Assembly: GCA_964195545.1 (NCBI GenBank)
Contig: CAXMQQ010000009.1
Location: 1 to 61,506 of the forward strand
Direction: 5' to 3'
DNA: 61,506 bases
From: JAHEEL01 sp964195545
Lineage (GTDB): Bacteria > Actinomycetota > Acidimicrobiia > Spongiisociales > UBA5794
The stretch's first letter is position 1, and each line of letters begins with the position of its first letter. The position numbers were made by a program, and so were the translations under genes. Under the pieces are notes generated by a model. That model worked only from the letters and a program-made list of their open reading frames with translations, was not told the DNA's origin and did not search any database. Of the stretch, positions 41,918 to 49,374 are shown in pieces.

Positions 41918-42634
41918 ATGGACGCTCTCCAAGGTGACCTTGACTCGTTTTCGCTCGCGGACGTTGTTCGTCTCGTCGCGACTGCCGGGGGGACTGGTGT
42001 GCTCCGGGTCGAACGAGGGGCGTTGACGGGCAGGGTGTTCTTCGTCGACGGGTATCTCACGTATGCCACGACCAGAGATGGCGACGGGTCGGTTGCGGCG
42101 CTTGCCCGTCTGGGAACCGCACCCGAACGAGATCGCCGGGGTCGCAACCCTGGTGGGAGATGGCCCGATCCGGCGCGATCTCTCATCCTCCAACAGATCA
42201 GCGAGGTCCTCATTCGTCTCGCCCACGGTCCCGGCGGCCGCTTCTGGTTCGTCGAGGGAGTGGAGACCCGGGCGTACGGTGCCGAGGAGATCCAGCGGTT
42301 CGAAGCCAAAGAAGCTCTCGAAGCCGCCGCAGCCCGCCGTGCCGAATGGGCGAAGATCGTTCAGATCGTGCCCGATACGTCGACCCATTTCGTGGTGCGT
42401 CCCCGACTCGCTCTCGGTGTGTCGGAAGTCGTGGTCGATGCCGAGACCTGGCCGATCCTCGCTGCGATCGGCGGCGGTGCTTCGATCCAGGAGGTCGCAG
42501 AGCGACTCGACCTCTTCGAACTATCGGCGGCCGGTCTTGTTGCAGATCTCTACGGTCGTGGTTTGATCGTGAGGGAGTACGGTCCGGACTCTGCCCCGAG
42601 TGTCCTGGTGCACGTAGAGAGCGAACCAGCCTGA
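41918..42634 (+). CDS. DUF4388 (PATAN-like) domain protein
   Basis: This ~238-aa cytosolic protein opens with the DUF4388 pattern MDALQGDLDSFSLADVVRL, LRVERGALTGRVFFVDGYLT and a following Ala-rich helix. This domain usually acts in protein interactions of gliding/signalling modules. The second half (from residue ~110) has a long helix (RFEAKEALEAAAARRAEW) and a winged-helix-like end (IQEVAERLDLFELSAAGLVADLYGRG in two parts). ATG 41918 is chosen because upstream codons translate repeat DNA. It probably links to an unknown signalling or motility-like system. Confidence 0.82.
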   Translation: MDALQGDLDSFSLADVVRLVATAGGTGVLRVERGALTGRVFFVDGYLTYATTRDGDGSVAALARLGTAPERDRRGRNPGGRWPDPARSLILQQISEVLIRLAHGPGGRFWFVEGVETRAYGAEEIQRFEAKEALEAAAARRAEWAKIVQIVPDTSTHFVVRPRLALGVSEVVVDAETWPILAAIGGGASIQEVAERLDLFELSAAGLVADLYGRGLIVREYGPDSAPSVLVHVESEPA

Positions 42635-42641
42635 TCGAACG

Positions 42642-43046
42642 TCAGATCGGGGGAGTCGTGCCGGTGACCAGCCGCGCTATCCACACGATGATCAGCAATG
42701 CCGCCGTTCCACCGATGACGACGTCGACCCAGCGGCGGTGTTTCCACTGGATCCATCCCGCCTGGTGCGCGGCCCAGATCGTCCACGCACCGAGCAGTTC
42801 GGCAACGACGAGCACGATCAACGGGTGGTAGCGGAGTGCCTCGGTCAGGTTTCCGCGAATGAGGTGGCCGGCGGCCCTCGTCATCCCGCAGCCCGGGCAA
42901 GCCACACCGGTGCAGTTGGCGAAGCCGCAGATCGTCGGACTCCCATCTGACGGTGCGATCGTGGCCAACGAGATGGCCGCGACGAACGGAATCGCAAAGA
43001 GCGATCTCGTCCCAAGTCGGGACGCCGCAGGCGAGAGCGTGATCAA
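42642..43046 (-). CDS. DUF2752 membrane protein
   Basis: This ~134-aa protein has three hydrophobic segments and the DUF2752 signature CPGCGMTRAAGHLIRGN followed by YHPLIVLVVAELL. An upstream GFANCTG gives a further Cys. The function of the family is unknown. The proposed start is TTG 43046, which overlaps the stop of the DUF4190-like gene as TTGA. A longer frame upstream would read through that gene in another phase and is unlikely. It is convergent with the DUF4388 gene with only 7 nt between the stops. Confidence 0.75.
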   Translation of the reverse strand: MITLSPAASRLGTRSLFAIPFVAAISLATIAPSDGSPTICGFANCTGVACPGCGMTRAAGHLIRGNLTEALRYHPLIVLVVAELLGAWTIWAAHQAGWIQWKHRRWVDVVIGGTAALLIIVWIARLVTGTTPPI

Positions 43047-43318
43047 GAAGCCGCGGCGAACAAGGCGATAATGAGGAAGAAGACGAGGAAGCCGACTCCG
43101 ATGATCATCAAGACCGTGGAGATGATCCCGAGGATTCGCCCCGCCTGGGCCGTGCCGCGATTTTCCGGCGCGCGTTTCCCGGCGTCGATCCCCGCGAGTT
43201 CCTTGTTCCCCATCACCCACGCGAACGGGCCGAGAACTTGACAGAGGACAAGGCCGAGGATGCCGAGGACAAGGATCGTCGTCGCCTGGCTGTCTTCCTG
43301 GTAATACTGATCAGTCAT
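43043..43318 (-). CDS. DUF4190-like small membrane protein
   Basis: This 91-aa protein has a hydrophilic start (MTDQYYQEDSQA), a first membrane segment ending in the DUF4190-like PFAWVMGNKELAGID, a charged loop (GKRAPENRGTAQAGRILGII in part) and a second C-terminal membrane segment. The role is unknown. ATG 43318 lacks a Shine-Dalgarno but has CATACT six nt upstream and TTGGCC 17 nt further up, so the transcript is probably leaderless. It precedes and is coupled to the DUF2752 gene. Confidence 0.8.
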   Translation of the reverse strand: MTDQYYQEDSQATTILVLGILGLVLCQVLGPFAWVMGNKELAGIDAGKRAPENRGTAQAGRILGIISTVLMIIGVGFLVFFLIIALFAAAS

Positions 43319-43324
43319 AAGTTC

Positions 43325-43353
43325 AGTATGGCCTGTCAACACCCCCCGGCCAA
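43325..43353 (-). promoter_or_regulatory. Leaderless promoter of DUF4190-DUF2752 unit
   Basis: On the minus strand: TTGGCC (43348-43353), a 17-nt spacer, CATACT (43325-43330), six nt, then ATG 43318. Confidence 0.45.
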
Positions 43354-43360
43354 CCCCAAC

Positions 43361-43470
43361 CGCGTACCCAGGGTTGCAGACCTCGTATTTGACGCCGTCA
43401 GCCCGCGGAACGAGACGGGCCGCGTACCCAGGGTTGCAGTCCTTGTATATGACGCTGTCAGCCCGCGGAA
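43361..43470. repeat. Tandem pair of REP-like element
   Basis: Two direct copies (43361-43410 and 43421-43470, period exactly 60 bp) share CGCGTACCCAGGGTTGCAG, a CGTATTTGACGCCGTCA-like middle and GCCCGCGGAA. They match the element at 13391-13442, with about four to six differences by eye. They lie between the DUF4190 gene start and the end of the DivIVA-like gene. Confidence 0.88.
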
Positions 43471-43529
43471 TGGATTAGGCACCGAGCGCGAGCCGTCCAC
43501 ATGGACGGCCCGCCCTCGGCATTGGGCCC

Positions 43530-44267
43530 CTAGCTCCGACCCAAACCTGTGAGCATTGCCTCACCATCGATGACCGTGAGATCGATGACCTCAGCGATGT
43601 GCGTCGTGTGGGGTGCCGTGAGTGCCGCGAGAGCGTTGATCTTCGTTTCGACTTCTGCGACCGCTGTCCGCAACTCTTCGAGGCGTGACGCGAGTCGAAT
43701 CTCCTCGCGGTGGGCAGCGCCGACAATCTCGTTCGCGATCCGATCTGCCTCTTCAACGGCCGCAGCTGTCATCGTGTCGATCTCGGCCTTGTTGCGCTCG
43801 AGTTCCTGCTCGGTCAGCGTCACAGTGTCCGAGCGTGCCATCTCTGCGTCGAGCAGCAATCGGTGGGATGCAGCCTCGGCTTCCGCCATCCGATTGGCTC
43901 CATCTCGGTGGGCTCGAATCATCGCTTCATCCCGCTCGAACATCATGGCCTCGGCTTCGGTCCGGGCGGTCTCGATGAGTCGGCCGGCTTCCCCCTTGGC
44001 ATCCTCGACGATCAATGCGGCGCGACCGGCGCTCTCGTTGATCATCTCGTCTCTGGTGCGCTGCGCCGCAGCAAACGTTCGGCGGATGGCGTCGACGGAG
44101 TCGTCTGCCTGTGCTACTCGCGCTTCGAGCTCGGCGGTGTCGTGCTCGTGGGATTTGAGAGTGGCGATCAGCCGTTCCATGACCCGGTCGACTTCGACGG
44201 AGTCATAGCCCTTGCGGCGCACGCGGGCGAACCTGTGTGCCTCAACAGTTGATGCTTCAATCTTCAT
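43530..44267 (-). CDS. DivIVA-domain coiled-coil protein
   Basis: This ~245-aa protein's N-terminus (residues ~5-40: EAHRFARVRRKGYDSVEVDR) matches the DivIVA membrane-binding domain, in which GYD and the following VD positions are conserved. The rest is a long, Ala/Glu/Arg-rich coiled coil interrupted near HREEIRLASR and ending in a short hydrophobic tail. Such proteins sit at the poles or septum and recruit growth machinery. ATG 44267 is preceded by GGGAGACGG. The longer upstream frame would cross the divergent HTH gene. It is divergent from that gene. Confidence 0.82.
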   Translation of the reverse strand: MKIEASTVEAHRFARVRRKGYDSVEVDRVMERLIATLKSHEHDTAELEARVAQADDSVDAIRRTFAAAQRTRDEMINESAGRAALIVEDAKGEAGRLIETARTEAEAMMFERDEAMIRAHRDGANRMAEAEAASHRLLLDAEMARSDTVTLTEQELERNKAEIDTMTAAAVEEADRIANEIVGAAHREEIRLASRLEELRTAVAEVETKINALAALTAPHTTHIAEVIDLTVIDGEAMLTGLGRS

Positions 44268-44394
44268 GCGTCCGTCTCCCCGGATCCCTCCGCCCGTCGC
44301 TGCCCCTGCAATCCTGCAGAGCGACCGGGTTGGTCGCATTCGGATCGGAACCCTACGCTGAACGTTCGACATCTGCAAGGGAATGTCAACAGGG

Positions 44395-44423
44395 TGGACG
44401 CCACGCTCGGAGTCGAGTAGAAC
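44395..44423 (+). promoter_or_regulatory. Leaderless promoter of HTH gene
   Basis: TGGACG (44395-44400), a 17-nt spacer and TAGAAC (44418-44423) lie just before ATG 44430, with six nt between and no Shine-Dalgarno. Confidence 0.4.
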
Positions 44424-44429
44424 AGTCAC

Positions 44430-44654
44430 ATGGATCGCATCACGGTCGATATCGAGAAGGAATGGCTCTCCGTCGCAGACATCTGCGAGTACATGGACGT
44501 GTCCACGTTCGTCGTCACCAGTCAACTGCGGACTGGCGGGCTCCCCGCGGTCAAGTTCGGTAGGGAGTGGCGGGTCTCGCGGCAGGACTTCGAAGACTGG
44601 ATCAACGACCAGCGCGTCGATACGGCTGCGAGAATCGACACCGAACTGCGATGA
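44430..44654 (+). CDS. Excisionase-type (MerR-like) HTH DNA-binding protein
   Basis: This 74-aa single winged HTH has EWLSVADICEYMDVSTFVVTSQ... LPAVKFGREWRVSRQDFEDWI, the HTH_17/excisionase pattern. In actinobacteria, small chromosomal proteins of this kind (for example Rv0500A in M. tuberculosis) are ordinary regulators, not phage excisionases. Nothing mobile is near it. It is divergent from the DivIVA-like gene, so it may control that gene or the eRF1-like gene 98 nt downstream (inference). Confidence 0.85.
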   Translation: MDRITVDIEKEWLSVADICEYMDVSTFVVTSQLRTGGLPAVKFGREWRVSRQDFEDWINDQRVDTAARIDTELR

Positions 44655-44752
44655 GCGATCAGGGCTCAACCGTCTGACAAGAGTATTTTCGACCCTGTTC
44701 GCCTGCCGGTCGTAGGAGTAGCCTCGGTGGCGTCGACACGCAGGAGGTCAAG

Positions 44753-45907
44753 GTGCTGGATCAGGCTCGGATCGATCGACTCAAGCGGACCGACACCGGG
44801 GGGTATCCCGTGCTTTCGGTCTACGTGAACCTTGAACCAGGGCCGGAGTCACTGCGGAGCCTTCCCGCCCGGATCAAGGATCTCCTCTCACGGGCCGACG
44901 TCTCGTCGGAATCCCTTCCGAGGTCGCAGCGTCTCTCGATTCGAGAAGACGTTCATACCCTCTCGCACGATGTCGGTCGATTCGGTACGGATCTTGGCCA
45001 TGGGGTCGCCGTCTTCCGTTCCTCCGGGGCGGGGATCGATGAGCAGTTCGCGCTTCCCGGACCCGTGAGAGATCGGGCCATCGTTGACGTCGTCGCCTAC
45101 ATCCGGCCCCTCGAAGCCATGATCGAGCACTATCAGCGGTACTGCGTGGCGGTCATCGGTCGTCGCCTTGGATCGATCTTTCGATTCTCCATGGACCAAC
45201 TCGACACCTGGGAAGAGATGCGCGACGAGGAGATTCGAAAGGCGAACTATGGCGGCTTCTCCGGGTATGAGGAGCAGCATGTGCATGCGAGAGCGGACGA
45301 GATGGCGGCCCGGCACTATCGGCATGTCGCCCAGCGACTCACAGAGCTGAGGCGGTCGGATGAGGGATTCGATCTTCTCATCATCGGCGGGTCTGATCCT
45401 CATGTTGCCGGTGTTCTCGGGGAACTTCCTTCAGACGTGGCAGATCTGTTGGCCGGAACGTTCGTGATCGACCCGGGAACGATGACACCCGCGACGGTGC
45501 TCGACCATGCTCGGCGTGTGGCAGGCGCGTGGGAGGTACAAGAAGAGCATCGACTCGTGGCGGATCTCTTCGACGCTGCGGCATCGGGGAGAACGGCGGT
45601 CCTCGGTCTCGAGGAGACGTGCGCCGCAGTCGATCGTCGTTCGGTGGAGGTGCTCTACGTTCAGGCGGAGAGCACCACGCCGGGATCAACCTGCGTCGAC
45701 TGTGGGCGTGTTACCTGTGAGACCGGTTCGACATGTCCGGGTTGTGGCGGTTCGCTTCGGTCAATCCCCGATGTCGTCGACCGCCTGAGCGAGTTGGTTC
45801 GCAGCACCGGTGGGCGTGTGCGGCACGTCTTGAATCCCGGGCCCCTGGCAGCGGTCCAAGCCGGGGCTCTGTTGCGATACGCTGATGCGATGGTCGATCC
45901 GACCTGA
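44753..45907 (+). CDS. Bacterial eRF1/aRF1-like (baeRF) protein with zinc ribbon
   Basis: This 384-aa protein has an N-terminal VLSVYVNLEP, a middle region (DVVAYIRPLEAMIEHYQRYCVAVI, read in parts, with the HARADEMAARHYRHVAQRL helix) and a C-terminal LLIIGGSDPHVAGVLGELP / IDPGTMTPATVLDHA. This follows the domain order of archaeal peptide-chain release factor homologues found in bacteria. A Cys cluster at ~313-333 (CVDCG ... CPGCG) forms a zinc ribbon. The GGQ loop of true release factors is not evident. GTG 44753 is set by AGGAGGTCAAG. A ribosome-rescue or regulatory role is inferred. Confidence 0.75.
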   Translation: MLDQARIDRLKRTDTGGYPVLSVYVNLEPGPESLRSLPARIKDLLSRADVSSESLPRSQRLSIREDVHTLSHDVGRFGTDLGHGVAVFRSSGAGIDEQFALPGPVRDRAIVDVVAYIRPLEAMIEHYQRYCVAVIGRRLGSIFRFSMDQLDTWEEMRDEEIRKANYGGFSGYEEQHVHARADEMAARHYRHVAQRLTELRRSDEGFDLLIIGGSDPHVAGVLGELPSDVADLLAGTFVIDPGTMTPATVLDHARRVAGAWEVQEEHRLVADLFDAAASGRTAVLGLEETCAAVDRRSVEVLYVQAESTTPGSTCVDCGRVTCETGSTCPGCGGSLRSIPDVVDRLSELVRSTGGRVRHVLNPGPLAAVQAGALLRYADAMVDPT

Positions 45908-45944
45908 CCTGCGGTACCGTTAGCGCCCCGTTGAAGGAGGGACC

Positions 45945-46520
45945 GTGCCACGGATCGTCGCTGTGGTTCTCGCTAATGACCCGGGTTCAGGCTTCGCCGG
46001 GTCGAAGTATCTGACCGACATCGGTGGCATCACGCTCATCGACCGGTCGTTGGCGGACGCGTCCGTGTGGCCGGTGGACGAAGTCATCGTTGTGCTGGGC
46101 CCTGATGCCGAAGAGATCGCATCAACACTCGGGTCCTGGGATGTGACCATCGTCATCGATCCGGAGTGGGAAGAGGGCCTGGCCGCCTCGCTACGTGTCG
46201 GCCTCGATGTTGCGATGCGCGGCCCAGCGGCCGACTTCGTCATTATCTCCTTCGCTGATCAGCCAGGAGTTCCTGCGAGCGACGTCTCCGCTCTGGTGGA
46301 AAGCACCGAAGATGAATCGGCTGTTGTACCGAAGTACCGGTACCGACGCGGATTCCCAATCGTGCTTGCCAGAGATGCGTGGGAGCACCTGCTCGGAATG
46401 GAAGGCGACGTTGACCTCCTCGGCCTTCTCGAGAGTCATCCTGCTGGAGTTGCCGAGGTGTGGTTCGATCACCTCGAGACCCCGCGAATCCAGCACCCTG
46501 AGGACGCCTCTGCCCGGTGA
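45945..46520 (+). CDS. MobA-like nucleotidyltransferase
   Basis: This 191-aa GT-A-fold NTP transferase has IVAVVLANDPGSGFAGSKYL as the nucleotide-binding loop with its conserved Lys, then DEVIVVLGPDAEEI, and FADQPGVPASDVSAL matching the metal-binding DQP motif of MobA/MocA enzymes. MocA/MobA attach CMP or GMP to the Mo cofactor. With two moeA genes, AOR and a sulfite-oxidase-fold protein in the window this is a sensible role, although related enzymes act on other substrates. AAGGAGGGACC precedes GTG 45945. Confidence 0.82.
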   Translation: MPRIVAVVLANDPGSGFAGSKYLTDIGGITLIDRSLADASVWPVDEVIVVLGPDAEEIASTLGSWDVTIVIDPEWEEGLAASLRVGLDVAMRGPAADFVIISFADQPGVPASDVSALVESTEDESAVVPKYRYRRGFPIVLARDAWEHLLGMEGDVDLLGLLESHPAGVAEVWFDHLETPRIQHPEDASAR

Positions 46521-46601
46521 ATACGTTCGAGCGGGCGAGGCATCCGAGCATCCGGTAGGATTGCCGACCCGGGTTCCAGAGATGAACGGAGGGAGCAAGC
46601 A

Positions 46602-47006
46602 GTGGCATCGATCTCAGCAATCGAATCAATGGACCAGCGCGACGCAACGAAGCTTCGGAAGGCTGGCGTGCGCACAACCGGCGCACTGTTGAAGACCGCT
46701 GCCACGCGAACCGGACGTCGCCGGCTTGCGAGGGAAGCGAGCCTGAACGAGAGCGACATCCTCTCCTGGGTGAATCGCGCCGACCTCATGCGAATCAAGG
46801 GCGTTGGATCCGAATACGCAGATCTGATGGAGGCCGCAGGCGTTGACACGATCCGCGAACTGCGAAGGCGGAACCCGGATCGGCTTCTGGCTGCCATGAC
46901 CGATCTGAACACCAGGAGACGCCTGATTCGTCGGCTCCCGACGAATGCGATGGTCGCGGGATGGATAGATGCGGCGAAGGACATTGAGCCGCTCGTGACG
47001 CACTGA
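46602..47006 (+). CDS. DUF4332 helix-hairpin-helix protein
   Basis: This 134-aa protein is of the DUF4332 type, with two helix-hairpin-helix-like repeats: RDATKLRKAGVRTTGALLK and, after a linker, LMRIKGVGSEYADLMEAAGVDTIRELRRR (read in parts). Such folds bind nucleic acid or mediate protein contacts; the function is unknown. GTG 46602 is preceded by GGAGGGAGC. Basic residues cluster in the helices (RRRLAREAS, RRRLIRRLP). It is monocistronic, with a microrepeat block after it. Confidence 0.85.
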   Translation: MASISAIESMDQRDATKLRKAGVRTTGALLKTAATRTGRRRLAREASLNESDILSWVNRADLMRIKGVGSEYADLMEAAGVDTIRELRRRNPDRLLAAMTDLNTRRRLIRRLPTNAMVAGWIDAAKDIEPLVTH

Positions 47007-47050
47007 CGACGCGTGAGCAGTCGGAGAACGGGGTCTTTCGGCAACAGGTC

Positions 47051-47117
47051 TACGAGAGTTGAGCGATGAGTTCTGAGCTCTGAACGAGATGCTTTCCGAC
47101 TACCGACCGTCGACAGC
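47051..47117. repeat. Microrepeat block, GAGTTGAGCGATGAG and CCGACTACCGACC
   Basis: Degenerate GAGCTCTGA words are followed by CCGACTACCGACCGTCGAC, between the convergent DUF4332 and Lys-tail genes. Confidence 0.5.
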
Positions 47118-47129
47118 CGTTCACGCGAC

Positions 47130-47160
47130 GAAGCCCCGGCCGGGAGGAGACCGAGGCTTC
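47130..47160 (-). terminator. Terminator of the Lys-tail protein gene
   Basis: GAAGCCCCGG and CCGAGGCTTC form a 10-bp stem with one mismatch, 19 nt beyond the minus-strand stop. Confidence 0.65.
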
Positions 47161-47178
47161 AACGCGCGAACCTGAGGA

Positions 47179-47760
47179 CTACTTCTCGGTTGTGGTCTTC
47201 TTGGCTGTCACCTTGGGAGTCGTCTTCTTCGGCGTGGTCTTCTTGGCTGTCACTTTGGGAGTCGTCTTCTTGGCAGCAGTCTTCTTGGGAGTCGTCTTCT
47301 CCGGGGCTGTCTTCTTGACCTCCACGGGCTTCGGTGCGCTGACACCGGTGGTGAACTGCTCGCGCCAGTTGTTGAGTGTGGTCTCGAGTTGCTCACGCAG
47401 GATCTCGACCTTCTCCTGGAACTGATCGACGTCGACCTTCTCCTGGATCTGCTCGAGGACCTTTGCCTCCTGGATGTGCTCGACGCCATCCTGGAGCTGG
47501 CCAACCATGTTCGACTCACGGATCGAACCACCCAACTCGCGGCCTGCTGCTTCGAGTTCGGCGACCGAGGTCTCCATGAACAACTGGGTTCCGAAGTCCA
47601 TGACCATGCGGCTCGCACCGCCGAGGTCGGCGATCGAAGCATCGGCTAACAATTGTGCCCCGAAGTCCTTCGTCTTACGGCCGGTTACGACGGGGGCTCC
47701 GACGGCTACGTAGAACACTTTGACGGCATTCTCTTTCTGGGTTTCCATGACGGTGGTCAT
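47179..47760 (-). CDS. HbhA-like protein with coiled coil and Lys-rich tail
   Basis: This 193-aa protein has a short N-terminal domain, a coiled coil (QEAKVLEQIQEKVDVDQFQ onward), then a C-terminal tail (residues ~150-193) of tandem KKTTPK/VTAKKTTP units. The architecture matches mycobacterial heparin-binding haemagglutinin HbhA and related lipid-droplet/phasin-like proteins, though N-terminal similarity is not obvious. Its start overlaps the stop of an XRE regulator gene, the same order as Rv0474-hbhA. The tail could bind polyanions: DNA, surface polymers or lipid bodies. ATG 47760, or in-frame ATG 47748. Confidence 0.75.
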   Translation of the reverse strand: MTTVMETQKENAVKVFYVAVGAPVVTGRKTKDFGAQLLADASIADLGGASRMVMDFGTQLFMETSVAELEAAGRELGGSIRESNMVGQLQDGVEHIQEAKVLEQIQEKVDVDQFQEKVEILREQLETTLNNWREQFTTGVSAPKPVEVKKTAPEKTTPKKTAAKKTTPKVTAKKTTPKKTTPKVTAKKTTTEK

Positions 47761-48107
47761 GTCGCCTCCTTCTGTTCATTGCCAACGAAACTTCGATAGA
47801 TCTCCGTCAGCGCTTGTTGCTGGGTCTTTGTGAGCGTGGGATCGGACGCGATGGCGTCTTCAACACCCGAGTGGTCGACATCGTCGAGGAGTCCCGCACG
47901 CTCGTACAGGGACTCGGTTCTGATTTCCAATGCCCGGGCGAGTGATTTGAGGATCTCGGCCGAGGGTTTGCGAAGTCCACGTTCGATCTGTGACAAATAC
48001 GGATTTGAAATGCCCGCCTGATCGGCGAGCTTCCGAACAGACATCGCCGAGCGCGTTCGCTGCTCCTTGATGAATGTGCCGAGATCTGAAACAGTTGGAC
48101 TCTTCAC
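47757..48107 (-). CDS. XRE-family transcriptional regulator
   Basis: This ~116-aa protein has an HTH_3 domain at residues ~8-62 (IKEQRTRSAMSVRKLADQAG, SNPYLSQIERGLRKPS). The C-terminus may sense a ligand or oligomerise (ESLYERAGLLDDVD). GTG 48107 is chosen because an ideal promoter ends nine nt before it, implying leaderless translation; a longer frame would start inside that promoter. It is coupled by ATGA to the Lys-tail protein gene. Repeated TTGCAAT/TTGCGAT words in its promoter are candidate binding sites for autoregulation. Confidence 0.9.
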   Translation of the reverse strand: MKSPTVSDLGTFIKEQRTRSAMSVRKLADQAGISNPYLSQIERGLRKPSAEILKSLARALEIRTESLYERAGLLDDVDHSGVEDAIASDPTLTKTQQQALTEIYRSFVGNEQKEAT

Positions 48108-48116
48108 GATGATTGC

Positions 48117-48145
48117 AACATATCGCAAAACGCTAACTATTGCAA
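48117..48145 (-). promoter_or_regulatory. Promoter of XRE-HbhA unit with repeated TTGCRAT words
   Basis: TTGCAA (48140-48145), a 17-nt spacer, TATGTT (48117-48122), nine nt, then GTG 48107. Three TTGCRAT copies occur in ~40 nt, spanning the promoter, and could bind the XRE protein. Confidence 0.6.
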
Positions 48146-48165
48146 GCACTTGTCGGAAGAGTCCG

Positions 48166-49374
48166 CTACGAGAAGGCGGTTCCCCTTCCAGCTAGCAGCG
48201 TGTCGAGGCTGGTCTGAACTGAGCGTCGAATGTCCTCGGATCGCTCGAGCATCCTCAGCGGGTCGGGCACAACACCGGGATTCTCCGGCATCACCGGTGG
48301 GAGGAACCGGATGCGCCAACGCACCGGCAGCGGGACCGGGTTGAGGAACACAGCGATCTCTTCGACCCGCTGCTGGGGGAAGATGAACCGCACGAGTTGG
48401 GCAAGGCGTTTCGACACGGCGACCGCCGGGTGGACTTCCTCTGCTCCGAGGATTGCGACGGGAACGATCGGTGTTCCCGTCTGTTCGGCAAGCTGTACGA
48501 AGCCGCCACGGCCGAACCGTTGCACGTGATATGCCTGCCAGACCGGTTTCATGAATCCGGATTCCCCCTCGGGGAACACGCCGAGGAGCGCTCCACGCTC
48601 GAGGAGGTGGCGAGCGTCCTCGTGGGTCGCGTACACGGCGCCGACCTTTCGGTACATGTGCGACACCCACGGGAGCATGTTGAAGATCTCCGTTGCGCTC
48701 ACGCGGACCCGACGAGGTCTAGGGGCTTCGTTCAACACGGCGAGCGCCAGCATCGCAGCGTCGTACGGAAGTGCCGCCCCACCATGGTTGGCAACGATCA
48801 TCGCCGGACCGTCCATGGGGATGTTCTCGATGCCCTCAACTTCAACCCGGAAGTAGTCGTAGTAGATCCCGTTCAAGATGTGCCACGCCATCTCGTGCAC
48901 AACCGGGTCGAGGCCGATGGCGTCGATGTCGTAGGTCGCAAGATGGAGATGTCTCAAGAGCGTCGGCCACGTGTCGAACCCGAGCTGCCCGGTGATGGGC
49001 ACTGCGGTGTCGTACCGATCCCTGCCGGAGTGCAGGGCGCAAGCGTCCCTACCCCGAACGATGGGCAGACCACAACCGTGACCCTCGATGCTGCGCCATC
49101 GACAGCGTTCATCCTGGTCCACGAGACCGGCGAGCCGATCGTAGAGATCTGTCCTGCGTGCACGGGCCTCCACCCGGTCTTCCTGGCTCACCCCGGGGAT
49201 GGGGATCATCGGGCCGGGTTCGATCTTCAGAGGGGGGTCTTCGACCCGTTCGGTCTCGGCCAGAGCTTCAACGAGTTCGGCCTTGGTCATCTTCGATCGT
49301 CCGCGAAGATCCACCGCTCTCGCGCGAGCGAGGAGTTCGGTCTTGGTGAGTGAGGAGAGTTCGTCGTGCTTCAT
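48166..49374 (-). CDS. PlsC-like acyltransferase with SAP/Rho_N and zinc-knuckle-like N-terminus
   Basis: This 402-aa protein has a SAP/Rho_N-like motif (LTKTELLARARAVDLRGRS, residues 9-27) and a putative Cys3His knuckle at C91, C101, C112 and H115. The acyltransferase domain follows, with ANHGGAALPYD (His197, Asp205), a substrate region AVYATHEDARHLLE, and FPEGESG. The plant/mycobacterial-type spacing NHx7D resembles Rv0502. It probably acylates a lysophospholipid or phosphate ester at the membrane. The start overlaps the stop of the SDR gene (ATGA), so both are co-translated. Confidence 0.82.
   Translation of the reverse strand: MKHDELSSLTKTELLARARAVDLRGRSKMTKAELVEALAETERVEDPPLKIEPGPMIPIPGVSQEDRVEARARRTDLYDRLAGLVDQDERCRWRSIEGHGCGLPIVRGRDACALHSGRDRYDTAVPITGQLGFDTWPTLLRHLHLATYDIDAIGLDPVVHEMAWHILNGIYYDYFRVEVEGIENIPMDGPAMIVANHGGAALPYDAAMLALAVLNEAPRPRRVRVSATEIFNMLPWVSHMYRKVGAVYATHEDARHLLERGALLGVFPEGESGFMKPVWQAYHVQRFGRGGFVQLAEQTGTPIVPVAILGAEEVHPAVAVSKRLAQLVRFIFPQQRVEEIAVFLNPVPLPVRWRIRFLPPVMPENPGVVPDPLRMLERSEDIRRSVQTSLDTLLAGRGTAFS

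Noticed and set aside
44430..44654. Excisionase-like HTH as a sign of prophage or integrative element
   Set aside because: No integrase, att repeat or phage gene is nearby; actinobacteria carry such HTH genes as normal regulators.
47192..47425. Plus-strand hydrophobic repeat protein opposite the Lys-tail gene
   Set aside because: Val/Leu-rich antisense of the Lys/Thr codon repeats; no start context and the minus-strand gene is coupled to XRE.
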